From Amnibacterium sp. (GTDB lineage Bacteria; Actinomycetota; Actinomycetes; Actinomycetales; Microbacteriaceae), in NCBI RefSeq assembly GCF_025463795.1, contig NZ_JAODBE010000059.1, positions 1 through 32,868 of the forward strand: 32,868 nt of DNA. The letters are read 5' to 3'. A program made the translations under genes and the position numbers. Position 1 is the first letter of the stretch; each line of letters begins with the position of its first letter. Under the pieces are notes generated by a model. It was not told the origin of the DNA and ran no database searches. It saw nothing but the letters and a program-made list of their open reading frames with translations. Below, piece by piece: positions 1 through 7,338 of the stretch.

Positions 1-62
1 TGCGCCGGTCCCGTCCTGTCGATGTTGCCGTCGGCCGTGGGGATACCGTGTGCGTCAGTCAT
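1..62 (-). CDS. 5' end of an unidentified gene (truncated by window edge)
   Basis: An ATG at 62-60 overlaps the stop codon of the upstream NADH dehydrogenase gene in an ATGA arrangement. It is preceded on the minus strand by a strong ribosome binding site (AAGGAGAAG, plus-strand 66-74 region). The visible product starts MTDAHGIPTADGNIDRTGPA and runs off the window. The 4-nt overlap implies translational coupling and co-transcription with ndh. Twenty residues are too few to name a family. Confidence 0.6.
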   Translation of the reverse strand, partial: MTDAHGIPTADGNIDRTGPA

Positions 63-1402
63 TTCTTCTCCTTGGATGGTGTGGTGCCGAACGCTTCGTG
101 GAACGCCCTCGTCGGGTGCTCCACCGCGACGAGCGAGGTGATCTCTGGCCGCGAGATGGCCTCGGTGATCCAGCCGGCGAACACGCGCACCTTGCGGTTG
201 AGGCTCGGGATGACGAGCCCGTGGTACGCCCGGTGGGCGGCCCAGGCGGGAAGCCCCCGGAGCTTGACGCCCTTGATCAGCGCCGCGCCGTGGCCCACGC
301 CGTAGCTCGCGACAGTGCCGAGCGACGCGTGCCGATACTGCTCGACCGTCGAACCCTCGATCGTGGCGACGATGTTGCGCGCGAGCAGCACCCCCTGCCG
401 CAGCGCGTTCTGCGCGTTCGGCGGGTAGAAGGCCGGCTGCTGCCGCTTCGTGGTGTCGGGGATCTGCGCGATGTCGCCCGCCGCCCACACGCCGCGCACC
501 CACGAGCCGTCCTCGCGGACCACCTGCAGCCGCTCGTTCGCGACCACGTGGCCCTTCGGTCCACGCGGCAGGTCCATGGTGTCCAGCGCCGGGTTCGGCT
601 TGACGCCGGCGGTCCAGACGATCATCCCGAACGGGAACGAGTCGCCGTCCGAGAGCTGCGCGACGTCGTCCTCGCAGGACTTCAGCGTGGTCCTCAAGCG
701 GATGTCGATGCCGCGGCCCCTGAGCTCCTCGAGGGTCCAGGCCGACAGCTCCGGCCCGACCTCCGGCGCGACCCGGTCCAGCGCCTCGATCAGCACCCAC
801 GTCGGCCGCTCGCCGCGGAGCGCCGGCTGCGCCGCGATCGCCTTCTTCGAGAGGTCGGACAGCTCGGAGAGCGCCTCGACGCCCGTGTAGCCGCCGCCGA
901 CGAAGACGAAGGTGAGGTACTTGCGCCGCTCGACCGGGTCGGTCGCGGCAGCGGCGCGCGCCACGTTCTCGAGGACCGTGTTGCGGGTGCCGACGGCCTC
1001 CTCGATCGTCTTGAAGCCGATGCCGCGCTCCGCGAGACCGGGCGTCGGGAAGACCCGGCTCACCGCGCCCATGCCGATCACGACGTGGTCGTAGTCGAGA
1101 CGCTGCTCCTCGCCGCCGATCGTGCGCACGGTCACGACCCGCCGCTGCGAGTCGAGGCCGGTCACGGACGCCCGCAGGAGCTTCGCGTGCGAGAACGCCT
1201 GGCGCAGGTCGACCGTGACGTTGCGCGGGTCGACGTGGCCGCCTGCCACCTCGGGCAGCAGCGGCTGGTACGTCATGTAGGCGCGAGGCTCCACGACGGT
1301 GATGTCGAGGTCGACCTCCGTGTGCTTCTCGAGCGTCCACGCGACGTAGAGGCCGACGTAGCCGCCTCCGAGCACCAGGACCTTGGATCGCGAACGGGGC
1401 AT
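59..1402 (-). CDS. ndh: Type II NADH:quinone oxidoreductase (NDH-2 family FAD enzyme)
   Basis: The 447-residue product has the two dinucleotide-binding folds of the NDH-2/sulfide-quinone reductase family: an N-terminal FAD site (VLVLGGGYVGLYVAW, residues about 7-22) and a second glycine-rich NAD site (FVFVGGGYTGVEAL). A conserved FAD-contact motif follows near residue 310 (GVWAAGDIAQIP). NDH-2 enzymes move electrons from NADH to membrane quinone without pumping protons. The length fits the family. The C-terminus carries an amphipathic/hydrophobic stretch (VRVFAGWITEAI) suited to membrane attachment. The start at 1402 is supported by a GGAAGGAG site a few bases upstream. It overlaps the next gene by 4 nt. 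Other FAD-dependent oxidoreductases share this fold, so quinone as acceptor is a family inference. Confidence 0.85.
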   Translation of the reverse strand: MPRSRSKVLVLGGGYVGLYVAWTLEKHTEVDLDITVVEPRAYMTYQPLLPEVAGGHVDPRNVTVDLRQAFSHAKLLRASVTGLDSQRRVVTVRTIGGEEQRLDYDHVVIGMGAVSRVFPTPGLAERGIGFKTIEEAVGTRNTVLENVARAAAATDPVERRKYLTFVFVGGGYTGVEALSELSDLSKKAIAAQPALRGERPTWVLIEALDRVAPEVGPELSAWTLEELRGRGIDIRLRTTLKSCEDDVAQLSDGDSFPFGMIVWTAGVKPNPALDTMDLPRGPKGHVVANERLQVVREDGSWVRGVWAAGDIAQIPDTTKRQQPAFYPPNAQNALRQGVLLARNIVATIEGSTVEQYRHASLGTVASYGVGHGAALIKGVKLRGLPAWAAHRAYHGLVIPSLNRKVRVFAGWITEAISRPEITSLVAVEHPTRAFHEAFGTTPSKEKK

Positions 1403-1453
1403 GGGGCTCCTTCCGGGCGCGCGGGCCGGTTCAGGCGGGCGCGCCGATGCCGG

Positions 1454-2185
1454 TCAACTTCCCACCGCGACCTGGACGGTTCCTGGCGGTCCCCCGGACG
1501 GGACGAGCGGGCGATGGCCGCGGAGCCCCGGCCCGAGCCCGATGTCCACGAGGTGGACGCTGCCGGCGAGGTCCCGCCCCGGCGGCAGGAGCAGCCCCGC
1601 CTTGACCGCGCCGAACGTGACGGTGACGGCCGCCGGGAGCACCGGGCCGGGCGCGGCGCCGTCGTCGGCGCCGACGCCGCTCGGCAGATCGACGGCGACG
1701 ACCACGGGCCCGTCCCCGCCGACGACCGGGAGGAGCCCCTCCACGACCTCGCGCGCCGGGGACCGCAGCGCCGGGCTCGACGCCGCCCCGGTGCCGAGCA
1801 CCCCGTCGAGCACCACGTCGGCTCCTGCGGCGATCCGGGCCGCGGCTTCCGGGTCCACCGGGTGCAGCACCTCCGCGCCCGCGGCCACCGCGGCCGCGAG
1901 GCCCGCCTCGTGGATCCGGCCCCCGAGCGGCACGACGACCGCCGTGCAGCCGTCGCCGAGCAGCTCTGCGGCGGCGAGGAGGGCGTCGCCGCCGTTGCTG
2001 CCGCTGCCGGCGAGCACGACCAGGCGCGCGGTCCCCGACGGCCGCGCCGACAGCACCTCGCGGACGACCGCGGCCAGGCCGGCGGCCGCCCGGGCCATCA
2101 GCGGCACGCCCGCGTCGAGCAGCGGCCGCTCGGCTTCGCGGATCTGCGCGGCCGAGTAGCCGGCCGTGAGGTGGCGGGAGGTCAT
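1454..2185 (-). CDS. nnrE: NAD(P)H-hydrate epimerase (YjeF N-terminal domain), stand-alone
   Basis: The 243-residue product matches the YjeF_N fold. This enzyme interconverts R and S epimers of damaged hydrated NAD(P)H so that the ADP/ATP-dependent dehydratase can repair them. Visible motifs are the nucleotide loop GSGSNGGDALLAAAELL (canonical GxGNNGGDG, here with Ser and Ala substitutions), the VVLDGVLGTG acidic motif, and VAVDLPSGVGADDG. Many bacteria carry a bifunctional epimerase-dehydratase, but here the dehydratase domain is absent and must lie elsewhere. The reading frame stays open far upstream, but homology begins at MTSRHLTAGYSAAQIREAE, so 2185 is the start. No properly spaced ribosome binding site is visible. 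A CACGAT -10-like hexamer 6 nt upstream suggests leaderless translation. It is divergent from the epimerase gene at 2246. Confidence 0.8.
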   Translation of the reverse strand: MTSRHLTAGYSAAQIREAERPLLDAGVPLMARAAAGLAAVVREVLSARPSGTARLVVLAGSGSNGGDALLAAAELLGDGCTAVVVPLGGRIHEAGLAAAVAAGAEVLHPVDPEAAARIAAGADVVLDGVLGTGAASSPALRSPAREVVEGLLPVVGGDGPVVVAVDLPSGVGADDGAAPGPVLPAAVTVTFGAVKAGLLLPPGRDLAGSVHLVDIGLGPGLRGHRPLVPSGGPPGTVQVAVGS

Positions 2186-2189
2186 CCCC

Positions 2190-2223
2190 CCATCGTGCTC
2201 GAAGCCGCGGTCCGGCACGATGG
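2190..2223. promoter_or_regulatory. Divergent promoter with perfect 9-bp inverted repeat
   Basis: CCATCGTGC (2190-2198) and GCACGATGG (2215-2223) form a perfect inverted repeat with a 16-nt spacer in the 60-bp gap between nnrE and the epimerase gene. Each arm contains CACGAT, a plausible -10 element, on the strand reading outward. The minus-strand copy ends 6 nt from the nnrE ATG. The plus-strand copy (2216-2221) lies ahead of a GGAAGGGAG ribosome binding site (2231-2239). The repeat may be two mirrored -10 boxes, an operator, or both. Confidence 0.45.
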
Positions 2224-2245
2224 CCATGACGGAAGGGAGTCCCTC

Positions 2246-3097
2246 ATGCGGATCATCGTCACCGGCGGCAACGGCAAGCTCGGCAGGGCGGTCGTCGCCC
2301 ATCTCAAGGAGACCGGCCACGAGGTCTTCGTCTTCGACCGGGTGGCGGCGCGGGAGCCGGGCTACTTCCCGGTCGACCTCACCGACTACGGGCAGGTCCT
2401 CGACGCGGTGCTCGGTCTCGAGGAGCACCACTCGGGGGTCGACGCGATCGTGCACCTCGCGGCCGTCCCCGCCCCCGGGATCGTCCCGGACGTCGCCACG
2501 TTCGACAACAACGTCCCGTCGACGTACCACGTGCTGCAGGCCGCTCGCCGGGCCGGCATCAAGCGCATCGTGACCGCCTCGAGCGAGACCGTGCTCGGGC
2601 TCCCGTTCGACATCGATCCGCCGTACATCCCCGTCGACGAGGCGTACGACGCCCGCCCCGAGAGCACCTACTCGCTCGGCAAGCACCTCGAGGAGCAGCT
2701 GGAGATCCAGCTCTGCCGCTGGGACCCCGAGCTGTCGATCACCGCGATGCGCTTCTCGAACGTCATGGAGCCCGGCGACTACGCCGCGTTCCCCTCCTGG
2801 CAGGACGACGCGACGCTGCGCAGGTGGAACCTGTGGGGCTACATCGACGCGCGCGACGCCGCCGACGCGGTGCTCAAGGCCCTCGAGGTGCGCGGCCCCG
2901 GCTTCGAGCGGATGATCATCGCGAACGCGGACACCGTGATGGAGCGGCCGAGCGCCGAGCTCGCGGCCGAGGTGTTCCCCGACGTGCCGGTGACGAAGCA
3001 GCTCGAGGGCAGGGAGACGCTGCTGTCGATCGAGACGGCGCGCCGGCTGCTGGGCTGGGAGCCCAGCCATTCCTGGCGCGACGAACTGGGGCGCTGA
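2246..3097 (+). CDS. NAD-dependent epimerase/dehydratase (extended SDR)
   Basis: The 283-residue product is an extended short-chain dehydrogenase of the UDP-sugar epimerase type. The N-terminal Rossmann motif is MRIIVTGGNGKLGRAVV, the strand-4 region is IVHLAAVPAPG, the Ser/Thr region is IVTASSETVLG, and the catalytic YxxxK is TYSLGK near residue 150. The substrate cannot be read from sequence. Related actinobacterial proteins act on nucleotide sugars or uronates. The reading frame is open back to the window start, but homology and the GGAAGGGAG site at 2231-2239 fix the ATG at 2246. It is divergent from nnrE, and its stop codon lies in the arm of a hairpin (3092-3107). Confidence 0.85.
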   Translation: MRIIVTGGNGKLGRAVVAHLKETGHEVFVFDRVAAREPGYFPVDLTDYGQVLDAVLGLEEHHSGVDAIVHLAAVPAPGIVPDVATFDNNVPSTYHVLQAARRAGIKRIVTASSETVLGLPFDIDPPYIPVDEAYDARPESTYSLGKHLEEQLEIQLCRWDPELSITAMRFSNVMEPGDYAAFPSWQDDATLRRWNLWGYIDARDAADAVLKALEVRGPGFERMIIANADTVMERPSAELAAEVFPDVPVTKQLEGRETLLSIETARRLLGWEPSHSWRDELGR

Positions 3098-3107
3098 CCG
3101 TTCAGCG
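3092..3107 (+). terminator. Hairpin containing the epimerase stop codon
   Basis: CGCTGA (3092-3097) pairs with TCAGCG (3102-3107) around a 4-nt loop, so the TGA stop is in the left arm. No U-tract follows. It could be a weak intrinsic terminator of the U-less type found in actinobacteria, or an RNA-stabilising 3' end. Confidence 0.35.
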
Positions 3108-3179
3108 ATCTCTCGAGCTGCGCCCAGATTCCCTGATCCGGGCCGCGCTACCGTCCGAGGCCACCGGAAGGGAGCATCC

Positions 3180-3578
3180 GTGCCCAAGAACGAGCGGGAC
3201 CTGCCGTCGACCATCGAGCGGTCCGACGAGCACGCGCAGGACATCTACAGCGAGACGCTCGAGTCCGCCGAGAAGACCTACGGCGACGGGGAGCGTGCCC
3301 ACCGGACCGCGTACGCGTCGCTGAAGCACAGCTACGAGAAGGTCGGCGACCACTGGGAGGCGAAGGACCACAAGGGCCCGTCGGACGAGGGCGCGGAGCA
3401 GGGCGGGCCCGGGCGCCACGACACGAAGGGCGGCGTCGACGCGAACGCGTCGAAGGAGCACCTGATGGAGCTCGCGAAGCAGCTCGACGTGTCCGGCCGC
3501 TCGAGCATGACCAAGGACGAGCTCGTGGACGCGGTCCAGAAGGCCAACGCCAGGGAGACGCGCAAGGCCCGCGACTGA
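3180..3578 (+). CDS. ChaB-family protein with Rho-N/SAP-like C-terminal segment
   Basis: The 132-residue hydrophilic product has an N-terminal ChaB domain (residues about 1-62: [21 protein letters not shown], then helix [21 protein letters not shown]). A charged, glycine-rich linker follows, then a C-terminal helix-extended-loop-helix (about 92-127: [20 protein letters not shown], then [14 protein letters not shown]) resembling Rho N-terminal/SAP-like nucleic-acid-binding domains. ChaB was named as a cation-transport regulator, but the biochemical role of these actinobacterial proteins is unsettled. The GTG start at 3180 is chosen because GGAAGGGA (3166-3173) lies upstream at good spacing and the ChaB signature starts right there. 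It may be co-transcribed with the gene upstream (82-nt gap). Confidence 0.8.
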   Translation: MPKNERDLPSTIERSDEHAQDIYSETLESAEKTYGDGERAHRTAYASLKHSYEKVGDHWEAKDHKGPSDEGAEQGGPGRHDTKGGVDANASKEHLMELAKQLDVSGRSSMTKDELVDAVQKANARETRKARD

Positions 3579-3588
3579 CACGGCCCGC

Positions 3589-3594
3589 CATACT
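3589..3594 (+). promoter_or_regulatory. -10 hexamer of a leaderless start (SDR gene)
   Basis: CATACT matches the TATACT/TATAAT consensus at 5 of 6 positions and ends 7 nt before the ATG at 3602. There is no ribosome binding site in between. I see no convincing -35 box. Confidence 0.45.
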
Positions 3595-3601
3595 CGACCC
3601 C

Positions 3602-4342
3602 ATGCCGAGCGCACTGGTCACCGGGGTCAGCAGACGGGCCGGCATCGCCTGGACGACGGCCCACCGCCTCGCGGCGGACGGCTGGGAGGTCACCGCGTCG
3701 GGATGGCCGGGGCACGACCGCGAGCAGCCGTGGGGCGACGACCCGGAGGCCGCCCCCGCGATGCCGTGGCTCCCGGCGGATCTCGCCGATCCCGGCGTCC
3801 CGGCGCGGCTCGTCGAGCAGCACGTGCGCCGGACGGGCGGGATCGACGCCCTCGTCGCGGTGCACGCCCGGTCGAGCGATCAGGACCTCCGGACGGTCAC
3901 CGCCGCCGAGCTCGACGCCTCCTTCGCGGTGAACGCCCGCGCCACGGTGCTGCTCGTGCAGGCCGCCGCGGCCGCCGGGGTGCGCCGGGTGGTGCTGTTC
4001 ACGACGGGGGTGCACCAGGGGCCGATGCCCACCGAGATCCCCTACGTCGTGTCGAAGGCGGCGGTCCAGGGCGTGACGGCGACGCTCGCCGCCGCGCTGG
4101 CCCCGGTCGGCGCGACCGTGAACTGCGTGAACCCGGGACCGAACGACACGGGGTGGCCCGACGACGCGACCCGGGCGGCCGTCGCGGCCGCCATGCCGCT
4201 CGCTCCCCGCTGGGGCACGCCCGGCGACGTCACCGAGCTCGTCGCCTTCCTCGTCTCCGACGCGGCCGGCTGGATCACCGGCCAGACGATCGACTCGGAC
4301 GGCGGCTGGGGCGTCCGCGAGGGGGTCCCGCCGCGCGGGTGA
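3602..4342 (+). CDS. SDR-family oxidoreductase with altered catalytic serine
   Basis: The 246-residue product is a classical short-chain dehydrogenase. It has a glycine motif at the N-terminus ([14 protein letters not shown]), YVVSK with Tyr148 and Lys152, and a C-terminal [11 protein letters not shown] typical of 3-oxoacyl-ACP-reductase-like SDRs. Two canonical elements are changed. The position 13 residues before the tyrosine, normally catalytic Ser, is Thr135 (FTTGVHQ), and the usual NAG motif reads VHARS. Thr can sometimes replace Ser, so activity is possible but not assured. The ATG at 3602 lies 7 nt after a CATACT -10-like element with no ribosome binding site, so it is probably leaderless. 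The substrate is unknown. Confidence 0.8.
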   Translation: MPSALVTGVSRRAGIAWTTAHRLAADGWEVTASGWPGHDREQPWGDDPEAAPAMPWLPADLADPGVPARLVEQHVRRTGGIDALVAVHARSSDQDLRTVTAAELDASFAVNARATVLLVQAAAAAGVRRVVLFTTGVHQGPMPTEIPYVVSKAAVQGVTATLAAALAPVGATVNCVNPGPNDTGWPDDATRAAVAAAMPLAPRWGTPGDVTELVAFLVSDAAGWITGQTIDSDGGWGVREGVPPRG

Positions 4343-4344
4343 CC

Positions 4345-4800
4345 TCAGGCGCTGCGCGACGGCAACCGCACGTCGGTGACCGTCCAGATCCGTCCCGTCC
4401 CGCTGCAGCCGGGGACCCGGCCGACGGCGCCGGGCGAGCCGAGGAACGCCATCGTCGCGCCCGGCCGCACCCGGGTCTGCCCCGCGTCGTCGAGCAGCTG
4501 CAGGCGGTCGTCGGCGCTCCAGCCGGGCGGCAGCACGAGCAGCACCCGTCCCTGCGCCGCGGCGACCGCGAAGCACGCCCGGTCGCCGCTCCGCGTCGCG
4601 GTGACGACGCCCTGCACGACCCCCCTCGGGGCGTGGCCGGCGCCGCCCTCGGCGGTGGCGACGGTGAGCGTGCCCCGGTGCTGGCCCTGGGGCAGCAGGG
4701 CCACCCCGACGAGCGCGAGCACCAGCACGCCGATGATCAGCAGCAGTCGGCGGATCCGCCGCGCCCGCATGCGGCGCACCGCGACGTCGAAGCCGGTCAC
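4345..4800 (-). CDS. Hypothetical single-pass membrane protein
   Basis: The 151-residue product is not recognised. It has an Arg-rich N-terminus ([10 protein letters not shown]), one transmembrane helix ([19 protein letters not shown], residues about 20-38) and a roughly 110-residue extracytoplasmic domain. That domain has two Cys (DRACFAV and VPGCSGTG) that could form a disulfide. Topology (positive inside, domain outside) follows from the charge bias. The GTG start at 4800 lies 6 nt after TACCGT on the minus strand and has no ribosome binding site, suggesting a leaderless message. An in-frame ATG at 4770 is an alternative giving 141 residues. It converges with the SDR gene with only 2 nt between stop codons. 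Confidence 0.65.
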   Translation of the reverse strand: MTGFDVAVRRMRARRIRRLLLIIGVLVLALVGVALLPQGQHRGTLTVATAEGGAGHAPRGVVQGVVTATRSGDRACFAVAAAQGRVLLVLPPGWSADDRLQLLDDAGQTRVRPGATMAFLGSPGAVGRVPGCSGTGRIWTVTDVRLPSRSA

Positions 4801-4806
4801 CCGGGC

Positions 4807-4812
4807 ACGGTA
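4807..4812 (-). promoter_or_regulatory. -10 hexamer of a leaderless start (membrane protein gene)
   Basis: On the minus strand TACCGT fits the actinobacterial TANNNT -10 pattern and ends 6 nt before the GTG at 4800. No -35 box is evident. Confidence 0.4.
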
Positions 4813-4850
4813 TCGGCAACGCCCGGGCCGGAGGCCCTGGGACGCCCCGG

Positions 4851-4856
4851 TAGCGT
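4851..4856 (+). promoter_or_regulatory. Candidate -10 of the prpDBC operon
   Basis: TAGCGT fits TANNNT and would start transcription near 4863, leaving about 37 nt of leader that includes the ribosome binding site at 4886-4894. It lies divergent from the membrane-protein promoter. The -35 region is not convincing. Confidence 0.3.
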
Positions 4857-4899
4857 TGCTGCACGCGTCCGCCGGAGGGCGGGCACGGAGGGAGACGAC

Positions 4900-6393
4900 G
4901 TGCGCCTGCACGAGGTGCGGACCGCCGGCGCCGCCGGCCTGCCGCTCGAGGACCAGCTGGCCGGCCGGCTCGCGGCGATCGCGGCCGATCCGGTCGAGGT
5001 GGAGCCGGAGGTCGCCGACATGGTCGTGAACCGTCTGATCGACGACGCGGCCGTCGCCGCCGCCTCCCTCGACCGGACGTCGGTCACCGCCGCACGCGGC
5101 CAGGCGCTCGCGCACCCCGGCACCCCCGGATCGGCCGTCTGGGGCGCGCCCGGACGCTGGTCGGCCGAGTGGGCGGCCTGGGCGAACGGCACCGCCGTCC
5201 GGGAGCTCGACTTCCACGACACCTTCCTCGCCGCGGAGTACGCGCATCCCGGCGACACCATCCCGCCGCTGCTGGCCGTCGCCCAGCACGCCGGGCTCGG
5301 CGGGGCCGCACTCGTGCGGGCCGTCACGACCGCGTACGAGGTGCAGATCGACCTCGCCCGCGGGATGAGCCTGCACGCGCACAAGATCGATCACGTCGCC
5401 CATCTCGCGCCGGCGGTCGCCGCGGGACTCGGCACCCTGCTCGACCTGCCCTCACCGGTCGTCGCGCAGGCGATCGGGCACGCGGTGCACGTGAGCACGG
5501 CCACGCGCCAGTCGCGCAAGGGCGTGATCTCGAGCTGGAAGGCCTTCGCGCCCGCGTTCGCCGGCAAGGCGGCGATCGAGGCGGTCGACCGGGCGATGCG
5601 CGGCCAGACGAGCCCCGCACCGATCTGGGAGGGCGAGGACGGGGTGATCGCGCAGCTGCTCGACGGCCCGGAGGCGGTCTACCGGGTTCCGCTGCCCGAG
5701 CCCGGTGAACCGAAGCGGGCCATCCTCGACTCGTACACGAAGGAGCACTCCGCCGAGTACCAGGCGCAGGCGTGGATCGACCTCGCCCGCCGGCTCGGCC
5801 GCGAGCGGCCCGAGCTCACCGACCCGGAGCGGGTGCGCCGGATCGTGCTGCACACGAGCCACCACACCCACGTCGTCATCGGCTCCGGCTCCGGGGACCC
5901 GCAGAAGTACGACCCCGACGCGACCCGCGAGACGCTCGACCACTCGCTGCCCTACATCGTCGCCGTGGCCCTCCAGGACGGCGCCTGGGACCACGAGGCC
6001 TCGTACGCGCCGGCGCGTGCCCACCGGCCCGACACCGTCGCGCTGTGGCGGCGGATCGAGACCCGCGAGGATCCGGCCTGGACGGCGAGGTACCACGACC
6101 CCGACCCGATGCGGCGGGCGTTCGGCGGACGGGCCGAGATCGAGCTGGCCGACGGCACGGTGCTCGTCGAGGAGATCGCCGTCGCCGACGCCCATCCGGC
6201 GGGCGCCCGGCCCTTCACCCGGCCCGACTACGTCGGCAAGTTCCGCGGGCTCGCGGCCCGCCTCGTGCCGGGCGACGAGGCGGAGGCGTTCCTCGCCCTC
6301 GCCGAGCGACTGCCCGAGCTCGACGAGGCGGAGGTCGGCCGCCTCACCTTCACCGCGCCGGACCTCCCGGCCGCACCCGCCGGCCTGCTCTAG
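4900..6393 (+). CDS. prpD: MmgE/PrpD family 2-methylcitrate dehydratase
   Basis: The 497-residue product has the length and motifs of the MmgE/PrpD family. An N-terminal all-alpha domain includes a conserved region near residues 100-125 ([14 protein letters not shown]) and a following [18 protein letters not shown] later [20 protein letters not shown] stretch and [16 protein letters not shown] and [12 protein letters not shown] segments are typical of the family. PrpD dehydrates 2-methylcitrate to 2-methyl-cis-aconitate in the methylcitrate cycle, and the adjacent prpB and prpC make that assignment much stronger than family membership alone. The GTG at 4900 follows CGGAGGGAG (4886-4894). The frame is open far upstream, but similarity begins near this GTG. 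The stop is 11 nt before prpB, consistent with one operon. Confidence 0.9.
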   Translation: MRLHEVRTAGAAGLPLEDQLAGRLAAIAADPVEVEPEVADMVVNRLIDDAAVAAASLDRTSVTAARGQALAHPGTPGSAVWGAPGRWSAEWAAWANGTAVRELDFHDTFLAAEYAHPGDTIPPLLAVAQHAGLGGAALVRAVTTAYEVQIDLARGMSLHAHKIDHVAHLAPAVAAGLGTLLDLPSPVVAQAIGHAVHVSTATRQSRKGVISSWKAFAPAFAGKAAIEAVDRAMRGQTSPAPIWEGEDGVIAQLLDGPEAVYRVPLPEPGEPKRAILDSYTKEHSAEYQAQAWIDLARRLGRERPELTDPERVRRIVLHTSHHTHVVIGSGSGDPQKYDPDATRETLDHSLPYIVAVALQDGAWDHEASYAPARAHRPDTVALWRRIETREDPAWTARYHDPDPMRRAFGGRAEIELADGTVLVEEIAVADAHPAGARPFTRPDYVGKFRGLAARLVPGDEAEAFLALAERLPELDEAEVGRLTFTAPDLPAAPAGLL

Positions 6394-6404
6394 GAGAGGA
6401 TCCG

Positions 6405-7313
6405 ATGCTCCACGCCACGCCCACCCCGCAGGCCAAGCGGCGCGACCTCCGCGAGGGCCTCGCCTCCGGCCGCCTCCAGGTGCTGCCCGGCGCGTTCAAC
6501 CCGCTGTCGGCGATGCTCATCGAGCGGATGGGCTTCCCCGGCGTCTACATCTCCGGCGCCGTGCTGTCGGCCGAGCTCGGTCTCCCCGACATCGGCCTCA
6601 CCACCCTCACCGAGGTGGCGGGCCGCGCGCAGCAGATCGCCCGCGTCACGGCCCTGCCCGCGCTCGTCGACGCGGACACCGGCTTCGGCGAGCCGATGAA
6701 CGTGGCCCGCAGCATCCAGGTGCTCGAGGACGCCGGTGTCGCGGGGATGCACCTCGAGGACCAGGTCAACCCGAAGCGCTGCGGCCACCTCGACGGCAAG
6801 CAGGTCGTCGGCGAGGACGTCGCCGTGAAGCGGATCCGGGCGGCCGTGCAGGCACGGCGGGACCCCGACTTCCTGATCATGGCGCGCACCGACGTCCGCG
6901 GCGTCGCGTCGCTGCCGGCGACGATCGACCGCCTGAAGGCGCTCGTCGACGCGGGCGCCGACGCGGTCTTCCCGGAGGCGCTCGCCTCGCTCGACGAGTT
7001 CGCCGCGGTCCGCGCCGCGATCGACGTGCCGATCCTCGCGAACATGACCGAGTTCGGCAGGAGCGACCTCTTCCCGCACCAGGCGCTGCAGGACGTCGGC
7101 GTCAACCTCGTGATCCACCCGGTCTCCCTGCTGCGCCTCGCGATGGGCGCCGCCGAGCGCGGGCTCGCGGAGCTGCAGGACGCGGGGACGCTGGAGCGGG
7201 TGGTTCCCGAGATGCAGACCAGGGCGCGGCTCTACGATCTGCTCGACTACGCCGGCACGACCGCGTTCGACGAGGGCGTCTTCACCTTCGATCTCACCGG
7301 CAACCGGGGCTGA
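6405..7313 (+). CDS. prpB: 2-methylisocitrate lyase
   Basis: The 302-residue product belongs to the isocitrate lyase/PEP mutase superfamily. It carries the substrate and Mg2+ site region (DADTGFGEPMNVARS, from about residue 90) and the catalytic loop NPKRCGHLDGK with Cys126. PrpB cleaves 2-methylisocitrate to pyruvate and succinate, the last step of the methylcitrate cycle. KRCGH within a protein of about 300 residues separates it from true isocitrate lyase (longer) and from PEP mutase (no such Cys). The ribosome binding site GGAGAGG (6393-6399) lies just upstream of the ATG. It sits between prpD and prpC. Confidence 0.93.
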   Translation: MLHATPTPQAKRRDLREGLASGRLQVLPGAFNPLSAMLIERMGFPGVYISGAVLSAELGLPDIGLTTLTEVAGRAQQIARVTALPALVDADTGFGEPMNVARSIQVLEDAGVAGMHLEDQVNPKRCGHLDGKQVVGEDVAVKRIRAAVQARRDPDFLIMARTDVRGVASLPATIDRLKALVDAGADAVFPEALASLDEFAAVRAAIDVPILANMTEFGRSDLFPHQALQDVGVNLVIHPVSLLRLAMGAAERGLAELQDAGTLERVVPEMQTRARLYDLLDYAGTTAFDEGVFTFDLTGNRG

Positions 7314-7338
7314 CCCCCTCCCCCACGACTGGAGCGAC

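Noticed and set aside
50-2245. Upstream extension of the epimerase reading frame covering ndh and nnrE
   Set aside because: The extra 732 codons are low-complexity antisense translation. Homology and a ribosome binding site place the start at 2246.
5384-5393. GATCGATCAC inside prpD, resembling half of the LacI operator
   Set aside because: It lacks the flanking TTT/AAA and lies in a coding segment far from a promoter; GATCGATC is easily produced by Ile-Asp codons.
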